In this document: one piece after another, positions 9,578 through 18,817 of the stretch | Numbering within the stretch: the stretch's first letter is position 1 | Layout of the letters: every line of letters begins with the position of its first letter | NCBI RefSeq assembly: GCF_003061515.1 | Contig: NZ_CP028924.1 | Coordinates: 868,001-932,000 of the forward strand | Reading direction: 5' to 3' | DNA length: 64,000 nt | Source: Colwellia sp. Arc7-D | Lineage (GTDB): Bacteria > Pseudomonadota > Gammaproteobacteria > Enterobacterales > Alteromonadaceae | The notes under the pieces: generated by a model | What the model saw: the letters and a program-made list of their open reading frames with translations, nothing else | Databases searched by the model: none | What the model was told of the DNA's origin: nothing | Position numbers and translations under genes: made by a program

Positions 9578-10588
9578 ATGAGTTTGTTGATCACAGGTGG
9601 TACGGGTTTTATTGGTAGCCACACGGTTGTTGAATTGCTCGCGCTAGATAAAGATATTGTTATTGTTGATAACTTATCGAATTCTTCTACGTTAGTACTT
9701 GACCGTATTAAACAAATAACAGGTAAGTCGGTGACATTTATTCAGGCAGATATATGTGATCACCAAGCATTAACAAACGTTTTTCAGCAACATAATATTG
9801 AAGCGGTTGTTCACTTTGCTGGTTTAAAGGCTGTTGGTGAGTCGAGTGAAATACCGCTAAGTTATTATCATAATAATGTTTCTGGTTCGGTAACGCTTTT
9901 ACAAGTTATGTCTGAGCAAAACGTGAAAAACTTGGTGTTTAGTTCATCAGCAACGGTTTATGGTGAAAATAACCCTTCGCCACTTGATGAAACTATGCCA
10001 ACGTCAGCGACTAATCCTTACGGCCAAACCAAACTCATGATAGAGAATATTTTGTTTGATTTAGCCCGAAGTGATGAGCAATGGTCTATTGCTTGTTTAC
10101 GTTATTTTAATCCGATTGGCGCGCATGATTCTGGCTTGATTGGTGAAAATCCTAATGGTATTCCCAATAATTTATTACCTTATGTATCACAAGTTGCCGT
10201 TGGCCGATTAGCCCAGTTGCAAATTTTTGGTGATGATTATCCAACAACTGATGGTACAGGCGTTAGAGACTATATTCATGTTGTTGATTTAGCCCAAGGC
10301 CATGTTAAAGCGCTTGAGAAGTTAAGCGAAATTAAAGGCTGTGTACCGATTAATTTAGGTACAGGTAATGGCACGTCAGTTTTAGAAATAGTTAACACGT
10401 TTAAAGAGATTTCAGGACAAGATATTCCTTATAATATTGCGCCACGACGCGCTGGAGATATTGCCACGGTTTATGCTGATGCTAATGTTGCTAACACCTT
10501 ACTGAATTGGCATGCAAAGCGTGATTTAGCAACTATGATCACTGATACTTGGCGCTGGCAGTCACAAAATCCTAATGGTTTTGAATAG
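9578..10588 (+). CDS. galE: UDP-glucose 4-epimerase
   Basis: Interconverts UDP-glucose and UDP-galactose. The 336-residue extended SDR has the NAD-binding TGGTGFIGSH at 6-15, SSSATVYG near 123-130 and the catalytic YGQTK near 148-152, followed by RYFNPIGAH, a strong GalE marker. Length matches E. coli GalE. AAGGA lies eight bases before the ATG. It trails the DHH gene by 52 bases and ends at a strong terminator, so it may close the sulfate operon, tying PAPS supply to sugar-nucleotide supply. Confidence 0.96.
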   Translation: MSLLITGGTGFIGSHTVVELLALDKDIVIVDNLSNSSTLVLDRIKQITGKSVTFIQADICDHQALTNVFQQHNIEAVVHFAGLKAVGESSEIPLSYYHNNVSGSVTLLQVMSEQNVKNLVFSSSATVYGENNPSPLDETMPTSATNPYGQTKLMIENILFDLARSDEQWSIACLRYFNPIGAHDSGLIGENPNGIPNNLLPYVSQVAVGRLAQLQIFGDDYPTTDGTGVRDYIHVVDLAQGHVKALEKLSEIKGCVPINLGTGNGTSVLEIVNTFKEISGQDIPYNIAPRRAGDIATVYADANVANTLLNWHAKRDLATMITDTWRWQSQNPNGFE

Positions 10589-10691
10589 TTAACACTTGGC
10601 GTCGGCCTGCATCTATTTTGTCAATTTGATGGTTTAGATGATTAATAGCATTGATGGACTCTAGTCCAATCGATAAAAATGCGATAAAAAC

Positions 10692-10724
10692 AAAAAACCT
10701 AATATTCTCATATTAGGTTTTTTT
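10692..10724. terminator. Bidirectional terminator between galE and the HDOD gene
   Basis: An AAAAAACCTAATA arm and its complement TATTAGGTTTTTT enclose a short loop, with an A-tract on one side and a T-tract on the other. It lies between converging galE and the minus-strand HDOD gene and can serve both. Confidence 0.85.
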
Positions 10725-10756
10725 AGTTTGGTACTTTAAGAATGGGTTTTAACTAA

Positions 10757-11977
10757 TTAATAGTTGGCCATGGTTTGTTCATCAGCCCAAGCAATGGCTT
10801 CATTATAATGTTGAAGTACGCTAGCTTTCTCTAAACCAAGTCTTTTCATTATTACGGATGTTTTTGACCACTCAGCGCGCTCAATAAACTCTGCTAACAT
10901 AATTAAAGCGGCCATATCACCTTCGCGCGTTAACAAGGTGTCTTTTATTTCTTGAGCAAGTGGTAGCTTAGTTAGAATGCTTTCTAAATCTTCATCTACA
11001 ATGGCATCAATTAATGACAGTAAGCCAGTTAAAAAGGCAATAGCTTGGTCTATAGGTGACTTAACGTCTTTAGCCGTTAGATCACAAAACTTTGCACGAG
11101 CCATTGCTGCATTGATAAGTTCAGACGGTTTTTCGGGGTTAATATTTGCTGCAAACATTAAACCAAGAAAACGTTTTAATTCAGCAGAGCCTAATGTTAC
11201 TAGTGCTTGCTTTATTGTTGAGATTTCAGTTCTACGTTTGAAAATCGCAGAATTTGCGTAACGTAATAATTTATATGATAACGTCACGTCATGTTCGAAA
11301 ACTGCGGTAATACTGGCTAAATCTACTTCTGTTTTTGATGTTTCATAAAGTAATTCTGCCATGGCAATTTGCGATGGTGATAAATTTTTAGTCTTTACCA
11401 TTTCAGGCTTGGCGAAGAAAAAACCTTGAAATAGCACAAAACCTAGCTCTAATGCTTGGTTATATTGCTCATAAGTTTCAACTTTTTCTGCTAAAAGCTT
11501 TATATGTGGAAAATCTACAATAGCGGCTTTTACTTCTTTTATAATTTCTAATGTAGTGTCTTGCCAATCGATTTTAATTATATGTATAAAGGGATAAAAG
11601 TGTTGCCAAACAGGCTGATGAATATAATCATCGAGTGCGATGGTATAGCCTTTTTCATGCAAGTCTTTACATATTGATAATAATTTTTTACCCGGCTTTA
11701 CCGTTTCTAGTATTTCTACTACTAACTCTTCAGTAGTTAAGGTTTCAGGGTAGCCTTTAATTAGGGTTTCTAAAGTAAAATTGATAAAAGCAGGTTTATT
11801 CCCTGTAAATTCACTGATGCCAAGGTTGAAATTACTGGCTTCGATCATTTTTGTCGTTGCTTCGTCACCATCAATGTCAGGGAAGACATTAATTATACTG
11901 TCGCGAAATAAAAGCTCATAGGCAAATAGGTTTTTATCTATATCTAGGATGGGTTGCCTAGCTGCATAAAAGTACAT
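10757..11977 (-). CDS. HDOD protein with degenerate EAL domain (YuxH type)
   Basis: A 406-residue cytoplasmic signalling protein. Residues about 1-195 resemble an EAL domain (YAARQPILDIDKNLFAYELLFRDS at the start), but the catalytic EAL(L/V)R is ELLFR and other metal ligands are poorly kept, so c-di-GMP hydrolysis is unlikely. Residues about 200-390 form an HDOD domain (LPLAQEIKDTLL near the end, LLRYANSAIF in the core), which lacks the HD metal site. Proteins of this type are regulatory, often in motility or stress signalling. It is monocistronic, facing galE. Confidence 0.85.
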   Translation of the reverse strand: MYFYAARQPILDIDKNLFAYELLFRDSIINVFPDIDGDEATTKMIEASNFNLGISEFTGNKPAFINFTLETLIKGYPETLTTEELVVEILETVKPGKKLLSICKDLHEKGYTIALDDYIHQPVWQHFYPFIHIIKIDWQDTTLEIIKEVKAAIVDFPHIKLLAEKVETYEQYNQALELGFVLFQGFFFAKPEMVKTKNLSPSQIAMAELLYETSKTEVDLASITAVFEHDVTLSYKLLRYANSAIFKRRTEISTIKQALVTLGSAELKRFLGLMFAANINPEKPSELINAAMARAKFCDLTAKDVKSPIDQAIAFLTGLLSLIDAIVDEDLESILTKLPLAQEIKDTLLTREGDMAALIMLAEFIERAEWSKTSVIMKRLGLEKASVLQHYNEAIAWADEQTMANY

Positions 11978-12266
11978 ACAAATTCCTAATTAATCCGATG
12001 TTATAACAGATAATTTTTTTATTTTAACTTAGTATTATTGTTCGGCAAAATAGATTTGCACATTAGCTTTCTTAGTTATAACACATATATTTGTGAATAC
12101 TCACGAAAAAACATGGAAACAGCTATTAAGTAAGCATATTATTGTTGTTCACGTTCAATTGATTAACAAAATGTTATTTTTTGAACAGTTTTAATGCCAA
12201 TCGGGTCAGTACTTGTTAAGTTAAAAATAACACAGTTCGATGGGTAGAATTTTTTTTGGAGGTTAA
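11978..12266. promoter_or_regulatory. Divergent control region of the HDOD gene and putP
   Basis: No gene fits here. An inverted repeat TTTGTGA-ATAC-TCACGAA lies at 12090-12107; its half-sites resemble CRP halves but the spacer is 4, not 6, so CRP is not claimed. The putP ribosome site GGAGG at 12258-12262 is strong. Confidence 0.4.
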
Positions 12267-13751
12267 ATGGCTATAGGAACAATGATTTCATTGGCACTAT
12301 ATTTTGCTGTAATGTTAGGAATAGGTTTATATGCGTTTAAAAAGTCAACCAGTGACGTTTCTGGTTTTATGTTGGGAGGCCGTAGTTTAGGCCCTGGGGT
12401 AACAGCCTTATCTGCTGGGGCTTCAGACATGAGTGGTTGGATGCTGATGGGCGTTCCTGGACTTATGTATACAGTAGGTTTGAGTAGTGTTTGGATTTCA
12501 CTCGGTTTAATCCTTGGCGCGTATTTAAATTATCTCATTGTTGCACCAAGATTAAGAACCTATACCGAAATGGCAAATGACTCTATTACCTTGCCAGACT
12601 TTTTTGAAAATCGCTTTGCTGATAGTTCTCGCGCACTTCGTATTACTTCCTCAATCGTTATTATTTTGTTTTTTACGCTTTATACCTCTTCAGGTATTGT
12701 TGCTGGCGGGAAGCTGTTTGAAAGTTCATTCGGGTTAAGTTATGAAGTTGGTCTCTATGTAACCGCAGGCGTTGTTGTGCTTTACACGCTGTTTGGTGGT
12801 TTCTTAGCGGTAAGTATGACTGACTTTGTTCAAGGCTGTATTATGTTTGTTGCTTTGGTGCTGGTGCCTGTTGTAGCAATATCAGATGTTGGAGGTACAG
12901 ATGCAATGCTGACCACCATTGAGCAATTAAATCCTGAGTTTTTAGATTTTTTTAGTGGCGTCAGTCTTATTGCTATTATATCTGCTATGGCTTGGGGACT
13001 TGGCTATTTTGGTCAACCGCATATTATTGTGCGTTTTATGGCTATTCGCTCGGTAGATGATTTACCAACGGCAAGAAGAATAGGCATGAGTTGGATGATA
13101 GTTGCGTTATTTGGCGCTATGGCAACAGGTTTTGCTGGCGTAGCTTATGTTGCTAAAACAGGTTTAGCCGTAAACGATGCTGAAACAATATTTATTTTAT
13201 TGGGACAAGTACTTTTTCATCCACTTATTGCTGGTTTCTTACTTGCTGCGATATTAGCGGCAATTATGAGTACCATTTCTTCACAGTTGTTAGTGACGTC
13301 TAGTTCGTTAACAGGTGACTTCTACCAAGCGTTTTTAAATAAAGATGCTAGTGAAAAGCAACTTGTTTTAGTCGGGCGTGTATCGGTAGCAGCGGTAGCA
13401 CTTGTGGCTATTTTTCTTGCTTATGATCGAGATAGTTCAATATTAACTTTGGTAAGTAATGCTTGGGCCGGATTCGGTGCAGCATTTGGACCTTTAGTTA
13501 TTATGAGTCTATATTGGAAGAAAATGAATCGTCATGGCGCGTTAGCCGGTATGTTAACAGGCGCTATTACTGTATTAATATGGATTTATGCGCCGATTAC
13601 CATTAATGGCCAGTCTCTCAGTTCGGTTATGTATGAAATTGTACCTGGCTTTATTGTGGCAAGTATTGCAATTGTAACGGTGAGTAAAATGACGACAAAA
13701 GAGCAACCAGAGATAGAAGCATTATTTGATCAAGTTGCTGCCAAGCACTAA
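12267..13751 (+). CDS. putP: sodium/proline symporter
   Basis: A 494-residue Na+/solute symporter (SSS family) with about thirteen hydrophobic helices, importing proline across the inner membrane for carbon, nitrogen or osmoprotection. Family markers include the N-terminal GLYAFKKSTSDVSGFMLGGR, the following LSAGASDMSGWMLMGVPG, and AWGLGYFGQPHIIVRFMAI near residue 235-255. The length agrees with PutP. TTTGGAGG precedes the ATG by five bases. putA is not adjacent. A close paralogue with another substrate is possible but the match to PutP is strong throughout. Confidence 0.93.
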   Translation: MAIGTMISLALYFAVMLGIGLYAFKKSTSDVSGFMLGGRSLGPGVTALSAGASDMSGWMLMGVPGLMYTVGLSSVWISLGLILGAYLNYLIVAPRLRTYTEMANDSITLPDFFENRFADSSRALRITSSIVIILFFTLYTSSGIVAGGKLFESSFGLSYEVGLYVTAGVVVLYTLFGGFLAVSMTDFVQGCIMFVALVLVPVVAISDVGGTDAMLTTIEQLNPEFLDFFSGVSLIAIISAMAWGLGYFGQPHIIVRFMAIRSVDDLPTARRIGMSWMIVALFGAMATGFAGVAYVAKTGLAVNDAETIFILLGQVLFHPLIAGFLLAAILAAIMSTISSQLLVTSSSLTGDFYQAFLNKDASEKQLVLVGRVSVAAVALVAIFLAYDRDSSILTLVSNAWAGFGAAFGPLVIMSLYWKKMNRHGALAGMLTGAITVLIWIYAPITINGQSLSSVMYEIVPGFIVASIAIVTVSKMTTKEQPEIEALFDQVAAKH

Positions 13752-13782
13752 ATCAATAATAAATGAAGCTTTGACTATCCAT

Positions 13783-13813
13783 AAAAAAGCCATGACATTG
13801 TCATGGCTTTTTT
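13783..13813. terminator. Bidirectional terminator between putP and the DUF3379 gene
   Basis: AGCCATGACA and TGTCATGGCT pair around a tiny loop, flanked by A6 and T6. It lies between two converging genes. Confidence 0.9.
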
Positions 13814-13873
13814 GATTGTGCTAAACGCAAGTTTTATAGTAAATACAGCTTTATGATATCAAGTAGTTAATCA

Positions 13874-14587
13874 CTAAATTGACCAAGTAATATTTTTATT
13901 AACTCGTTCTTGCCATTGTTTTATAGGTTCGTTTTTATCTCCAACCACAACAATATTCGAGTGATTAAAGTGTAAAGACTTACCGCGTAATTTGGCATCT
14001 TCAAAATTAGCGACAAACTCAAGATCTTTATCATCGGGTAAAATGAAAACATTAACCGGGCTTGATTGACCTTGAAAAACTAAGTGCAGACTTTTATTAC
14101 CGTCAAAACGACAATAGTCAGCAAAAATGAGTGTACCAAAGGTACTATCAAAACTGCCTTTAAATACGGCCATTTTTTCATTCAATGATGCTAAGGTAAC
14201 TGTTGGCTCTGCAGTGTTAGAAAAATGCTTTGCTTCATAATTAACATGGGCAATAGCATAATCAGCTAAATTTTTATAAGTGCTAGAGAACATCATAAAG
14301 TTAGCTGTTAACCCCATTACTAGTGCTACAGAAGCAGCCATGGCTAAACGCACACGGGTTTTACTTTTTTGTTGCTGATGGCTAGCTAACGTTTGACGTA
14401 AAATTAACTTGTTAACTAAATCGTCAGGCACAGGTATATTCATTGCCTGTGCAATTTTATTATCTAAGTGCTCAGTTTCTTGAACAAACTTTTGCTTTGC
14501 CGGATCATTTTTTATGGCGGCATATATTGCATCGTCACGACTTTTGGGATCGGCTAAGATGCTACGTCTAAATTGCAAATCATCCAT
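13874..14587 (-). CDS. DUF3379 protein, putative anti-sigma partner
   Basis: A 237-residue protein with an N-terminal cytoplasmic part (about 1-78), one membrane helix at about 81-100 (LAMAASVALVMGLTANFMMF) and a C-terminal periplasmic domain. This matches DUF3379, a family regularly encoded after an ECF sigma gene. Its start overlaps the sigma gene's end by eight bases, implying translational coupling. By layout it is probably the sigma factor's membrane regulator, though it has no classic zinc HxxxCxxC anti-sigma motif, so the role is inferred. Confidence 0.8.
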   Translation of the reverse strand: MDDLQFRRSILADPKSRDDAIYAAIKNDPAKQKFVQETEHLDNKIAQAMNIPVPDDLVNKLILRQTLASHQQQKSKTRVRLAMAASVALVMGLTANFMMFSSTYKNLADYAIAHVNYEAKHFSNTAEPTVTLASLNEKMAVFKGSFDSTFGTLIFADYCRFDGNKSLHLVFQGQSSPVNVFILPDDKDLEFVANFEDAKLRGKSLHFNHSNIVVVGDKNEPIKQWQERVNKNITWSI

Positions 14588-15122
14588 TGTGTAGACCTCT
14601 CAATTTTGGCTCGTCGTCTACGGCCTCTTTCAATTGATTGCGAGCACGAAATAATCGTGTCATCACAGTATTTTTGTTTAATGACAACATGGTGGCAATT
14701 TCTTCACCACTAAAGCCACCAATTACCTGTAAAACTAATGGTTCACGGTATTCTTCAGGCATTTGAGCTATTTTTTCACGTAACCAATGGTTTTCAATTT
14801 CTTGTTCACTGCTGGTTGCTTTCACATCAGTGATGGTCGCTTCTTCGTATTCGCTCATCTCAAATCGCTTTCGCTCAAATCGACGGGCATTTTCTCTACG
14901 CAGAATAGTAATTAACCATGACTTTGCCGCTTTTTCGTCTTTCAACGAGTCAAGCGCACGCCATGCACGTAAAAATGTTTCTTGCACTAGGTCTTCAGCA
15001 ATGTGTTTATCGTGGCATAGCCAATAGGCATACCGATATAAATCTGCATGTAATGCTTTAACGAGTGCTTCGTATCTAACTTGTTTAGTCGCCATGTTGT
15101 AAGAGACCTGAGGCTTTGTCAT
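14580..15122 (-). CDS. ECF-type RNA polymerase sigma factor
   Basis: A 180-residue sigma-70 family protein with only regions 2 and 4. Region 2 is seen around 26-60 (LYRYAYWLCHDKHIAEDL, then VQETFLRAWRAL) and region 4 around 118-170 (MPEEYREPLVLQVIGGFSGE and the helix-turn-helix EIATMLSLNKNTVMTRLFRA). The start is uncertain: ATG 15122 or ATG 15095 (MATKQVRY); neither has a good ribosome site, and the shorter fits the family N-terminus. It forms a two-gene operon with the DUF3379 gene. The target regulon cannot be read here. Confidence 0.92.
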   Translation of the reverse strand: MTKPQVSYNMATKQVRYEALVKALHADLYRYAYWLCHDKHIAEDLVQETFLRAWRALDSLKDEKAAKSWLITILRRENARRFERKRFEMSEYEEATITDVKATSSEQEIENHWLREKIAQMPEEYREPLVLQVIGGFSGEEIATMLSLNKNTVMTRLFRARNQLKEAVDDEPKLRGLHNG

Positions 15123-15230
15123 TTTATTTCACACGAATACATATTTTTTAGATAAATATATTATATCTTGAAATGTAGAAGAAAGTTAGTGGGGAGGTTT
15201 TGGTAATTATTGAGTGGAAATAGCAATGTT

Positions 15231-15259
15231 AAAAGGAGCTATTTTCTATAGCTCCTTTT
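15231..15259 (-). terminator. Terminator of the bat operon
   Basis: AAAAGGAGCTAT and ATAGCTCCTTTT form a perfect 12-bp stem with a 5-nt loop, 25 bases beyond the batD stop. It separates the bat operon from the sigma gene on the same strand. Confidence 0.88.
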
Positions 15260-15283
15260 GCTGTAGTAAATTTACACGCTAGC

Positions 15284-16948
15284 CTATGGATTAAGGCTGA
15301 GTTCAGTGTTAACTAACTTTACATTATTTTGCTTATTTAAGTTTTGTATCGCATCGATTAGGTTATTACCAGACCACTGGCTAGGGTTTTTCCCATAATA
15401 ACTTTTTTGCAACTCAATAATAGCGTTAGAAAGCGCTGTATCTTTATAGTGGCTATGTATTGAATCTAGTGTGGTTAATAACTCGTTGTTTGAACTTTGT
15501 GATTGTGCCCAAGGTAGTAAGTTAGCTAAGGCTAATTCGCCGTTATTTTTTTTACATGCTGCTAATAGGGCAAGATATGCGTTATTTACTTTTGGGTCAG
15601 ACACTTTTGTTGTTTTTACTGATCTTGTAGCTCGTTTAGCTGATATAAACCAAGCCAATAAGGTTAAAAGCCAAAGACCAAGAAATAGCCATTGCAAAAA
15701 GTTATCAGATTGAATAACTATCTTTTCTATTACTTTGGGTGCTGTTGGGTTTTCAAGGTTAACGCTTGGTGGTTGTTGTGTCGTCACGGGAATTATATCT
15801 GTATTAGGTAATACGCTGATTTTTTGCCCTGGTATTTTTGCGAGTTCGGCTTTATTTGTGACTGTATTCCACCAAGGGATGGTAATTTCGGGTAACTGGT
15901 ATTCACCTGCTTGACTGGCAACAATAGCAAAATTAATCACCTTCTGGCTGACAAGTCGCTCATTGTTTAGGCCGGTGTGAAGTTCTGGCTGATCAGGATA
16001 AACTTTTAATCCTTGCGGCACTTCCATAGTAATTTCAGGCAACTGCTCTTCTGAAAGTCCAGCTGCTGTTAATGTAATGGTGCGTGTAATCGGCTCACCC
16101 ACTTTAAATTTACTTGGCTCTGGTTGCCATTCTTGGTGTAGCGCTAATAACTCGCTAGGTAACCATGCGCCGGTTATTTCAGCTGGAATAGCTTTGATCG
16201 TTAATGCAATATCATCACCAATAACACTTACTGGCTTAGTATCTGCAAAGCTGAGAAAGTTTGAGCGTCGAGTTGATGGCATCATAATTTCGCCTGAAAA
16301 AATGGGCGACTTTAATATCACGTCACCACTTTTTTGTGGGCTAATAGCATATATACGTTCAATAATACGGTAACGTTTACCGTTAATAATGTTTTCTGAT
16401 TCTTTATCTTTGCCAATTTGTAAAATATTAGCGCCAGTTAATGTTGGCTCAGTTAAACTACCGCGTTTAAGTTCTGCTGCGAAATGCAACTTTACTGTTA
16501 AGGTAATTTGTTGTTGAACGTATAACTCAGTAGCCGATACTTGCGTCGTAATAAATAAATCTTGCTGAGTTGAAGTGACAGATTTGTCAGCCGCTAATAC
16601 GTTTAGCTTGATCGCTTGGGTTTTAACGCCGTCTATCTCGAACCTAGGAATAACAATTTCACCAGATTGACGAGGTATTAATACCGTATTCCATGTAGTG
16701 GTACGTGTGGTATTAAAGTTAACCATACTTGTTTGAGAATTCACCGAAGTTCGGCCAACTATAAAGTCAGTTAACAACGCGGAAGTATCTAATGCGTTTC
16801 TGTCAATATCGTCGTCGGCAGTAACGGTAAGTATTAACGACTCATTAATCATGACCGGATTTTTGTCTACCGATGCACTGACTGATGTTAACGCGTAGCT
16901 ATGAAACGATAATGAAATAGCCAACAAAGAAATTATTATTCTTACCAC
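15284..16948 (-). CDS. batD: BatD family protein
   Basis: A 554-residue protein with a signal peptide (about 1-19, ending SYA), a long periplasmic region of beta-sandwich character beginning LTSVSASVDKNPVMINESLIL, one membrane helix near 414-432 (QWLFLGLWLLTLLAWFIS) and a short cytoplasmic tail. This is the BatD/DUF7939-type layout. It is the last gene of the MoxR-Bat cluster and overlaps the preceding gene by seven bases. Bat proteins are linked in other bacteria to aerotolerance, envelope stress and virulence; the mechanism is unsettled. Confidence 0.9.
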   Translation of the reverse strand: MVRIIISLLAISLSFHSYALTSVSASVDKNPVMINESLILTVTADDDIDRNALDTSALLTDFIVGRTSVNSQTSMVNFNTTRTTTWNTVLIPRQSGEIVIPRFEIDGVKTQAIKLNVLAADKSVTSTQQDLFITTQVSATELYVQQQITLTVKLHFAAELKRGSLTEPTLTGANILQIGKDKESENIINGKRYRIIERIYAISPQKSGDVILKSPIFSGEIMMPSTRRSNFLSFADTKPVSVIGDDIALTIKAIPAEITGAWLPSELLALHQEWQPEPSKFKVGEPITRTITLTAAGLSEEQLPEITMEVPQGLKVYPDQPELHTGLNNERLVSQKVINFAIVASQAGEYQLPEITIPWWNTVTNKAELAKIPGQKISVLPNTDIIPVTTQQPPSVNLENPTAPKVIEKIVIQSDNFLQWLFLGLWLLTLLAWFISAKRATRSVKTTKVSDPKVNNAYLALLAACKKNNGELALANLLPWAQSQSSNNELLTTLDSIHSHYKDTALSNAIIELQKSYYGKNPSQWSGNNLIDAIQNLNKQNNVKLVNTELSLNP

Positions 16949-18816
16949 TTTTTCTTAACTCCTACATTTCGGCGATCTTGATTTCGTTTTTGATACTCTA
17001 ATTGCATTTTGTTTCTCAGCAACATGTATGGGTCGTCTGTTACTTTGTTCAACAATTGCTGATGCTTTTGTTCGGTTTCTTTGGCTAATTGCTCAGCCAG
17101 TTGTTGCGCTTCAGCGCTTTGTTCTTCGTTAGATAATTCGGCTTCTTCGGCTTGTTGCGCCTTGTTAGCTTGTTGTTCATCTGACTGTTCTTGCTGCTCG
17201 CTGTTATTTTGTTCTTGTTGTTTTTGCTCTTCAGAATTTTCTTGCTCAGCAGACTCATCTTGCTTCGATTGATCTTTGGGCTCTGAGTTTTGCTGACCTT
17301 GTTGATCACCTTGTTGCTGTTCGCCTTCTTTACTTTCATCGCTTTGACTTTGGTTTTCTTGATTGTCACTTTCTTGACTATCACCATCTTGATCTTGTTG
17401 CTCTTGATCTTTGTCTTGTTGTTGATCGTCACCTGATTGTTGTTCTTGATTCTCTTGCTGTTTTTTTAATTGCTCAAGAATAGCTTTATTACTTTTTGCA
17501 TCTTCTAAATTTGGATCCTGCTGTAATGCTTTATCATAAGCCGCTATTGCTTCGTCAATTTTTTGTAATTTTGCTAGTGTATTACCTTGGTTGTATAGCG
17601 CATCTGCGGTGCTTTCTTGTTGAAATGCCGATAAGGCTTTTTCGTAATTACCCGCTTTGTAATGTGCGCTGCCTTGCCACAAAGGGTTTTTAAATTCTTC
17701 TGCTGCTTGCTGATATTGCTCGTTATTAAAATGCGTTTGACCTTGCTGGTCTTTAGTTTTGAATAGATCTTGCCAAATATCGGCATACGCATTGTTATTA
17801 GGTATTAACATTAGGGCAAACGGCAATGTAACCATTAAGGCACCACGTCGAAAGTAGCCTAATAGCAGTGGCAGAATTAACAAGAGTAAATAGGGCCCGA
17901 ACTCTTGCCATTGATCGCCAGTATTTTCACTTTCTTTAGTGTTGTCAGTATCATTAACGAGAGGCTTGTAGGTAAGTCGCTCAATATCTTTGTTGTCATG
18001 GGTAAGGGTGGTGTAGTTTCCTCTGCCTCGCTTTGCCAAACCTCGTAATGCTTGTACCGTTAATTTAGGCACAATAATCGCGCCATTGTCGTCTTTCATT
18101 AACTCGCCATTACTGAGTTTTATTGGCGCACCGGTTTTTGTACCCACGCCAAGAATATTGAGGCGGTAAGGGTGTTCACGCGACCATTGGGTTATATCTT
18201 GAATATCTATATTATCGATACCATCGGTAAACCAATATATATCTCCATCGTTATGGCCTGCATTAATTAGCATTTCATTAGCCAACGATAGTGCTGCAAA
18301 TGGGTTGCTACCAAGCACCGGCATTAACTCTGGGCTTAAAGACGGTAAAAGTAATTTTATATTATTGCTATCGTCAGTTAATGGACTAATGCTAAAAGCA
18401 TCGCCAGCATAAGCGATAAGTCCGATTTCACCTTCTTTAATATTATCGAGTAAATCGATAGCTTTGTAGCGCGCACGTGTTAATCGGTTGGGCACAACGT
18501 CGGTTGAATACATAGAATATGACATGTCCATGATTAGCACTGAGCCTTGTGCTACTTGATAAACTGGTTGAGGTAATTTTTGCCAACTCGGCCCCGCCAT
18601 GGCTAATATTGAGAGTAAACCAATAATAAAAGGGAGTGCTAATGAGCTCGATTTTGCTTTACTGTTACCTTGCACAAGTACTTTCGATAGATGTGCGGGT
18701 AAAAGTTGTTGCCAACCCGATTGTTTAACACGTAGTTTTTTGAGCAAGTACAACATGAAAAATAAGACAATAATGGCGAGTAGCCAGAACGGGCGAATAA
18801 AATGAAAGTCAGCCAT
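16942..18816 (-). CDS. VWA and TPR protein, BatB-BatC fusion
   Basis: A 624-residue inner-membrane protein. Two N-terminal helices (about 10-25 and 58-74) flank a short loop; a von Willebrand A domain follows with the MIDAS DMSYS at 97-101; further helices lie near 305-345. A TPR region spans about 350-420 (AHYKAGNYEKALSAF, then ADALYNQGNTLAKL), and a very Gln/Glu/Asp-rich, low-complexity tail of about 150 residues ends in a basic stretch. It thus joins BatB (VWA) and BatC (TPR). ATG 18816 is preceded by AGGAGG and starts one base after the batA stop codon. Confidence 0.9.
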   Translation of the reverse strand: MADFHFIRPFWLLAIIVLFFMLYLLKKLRVKQSGWQQLLPAHLSKVLVQGNSKAKSSSLALPFIIGLLSILAMAGPSWQKLPQPVYQVAQGSVLIMDMSYSMYSTDVVPNRLTRARYKAIDLLDNIKEGEIGLIAYAGDAFSISPLTDDSNNIKLLLPSLSPELMPVLGSNPFAALSLANEMLINAGHNDGDIYWFTDGIDNIDIQDITQWSREHPYRLNILGVGTKTGAPIKLSNGELMKDDNGAIIVPKLTVQALRGLAKRGRGNYTTLTHDNKDIERLTYKPLVNDTDNTKESENTGDQWQEFGPYLLLLILPLLLGYFRRGALMVTLPFALMLIPNNNAYADIWQDLFKTKDQQGQTHFNNEQYQQAAEEFKNPLWQGSAHYKAGNYEKALSAFQQESTADALYNQGNTLAKLQKIDEAIAAYDKALQQDPNLEDAKSNKAILEQLKKQQENQEQQSGDDQQQDKDQEQQDQDGDSQESDNQENQSQSDESKEGEQQQGDQQGQQNSEPKDQSKQDESAEQENSEEQKQQEQNNSEQQEQSDEQQANKAQQAEEAELSNEEQSAEAQQLAEQLAKETEQKHQQLLNKVTDDPYMLLRNKMQLEYQKRNQDRRNVGVKKKW

Positions 18817-18817
18817 A

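Noticed and set aside
12090-12107. CRP site upstream of putP
   Set aside because: Half-sites resemble TGTGA/TCAC(A), but the spacer is 4 bases instead of 6.
17081-17432. Open frames on the other strand and in other frames across the Q/E-rich batB/C tail
   Set aside because: They are by-products of low-complexity coding sequence, rich in Ser/Cys or Lys/Asn.
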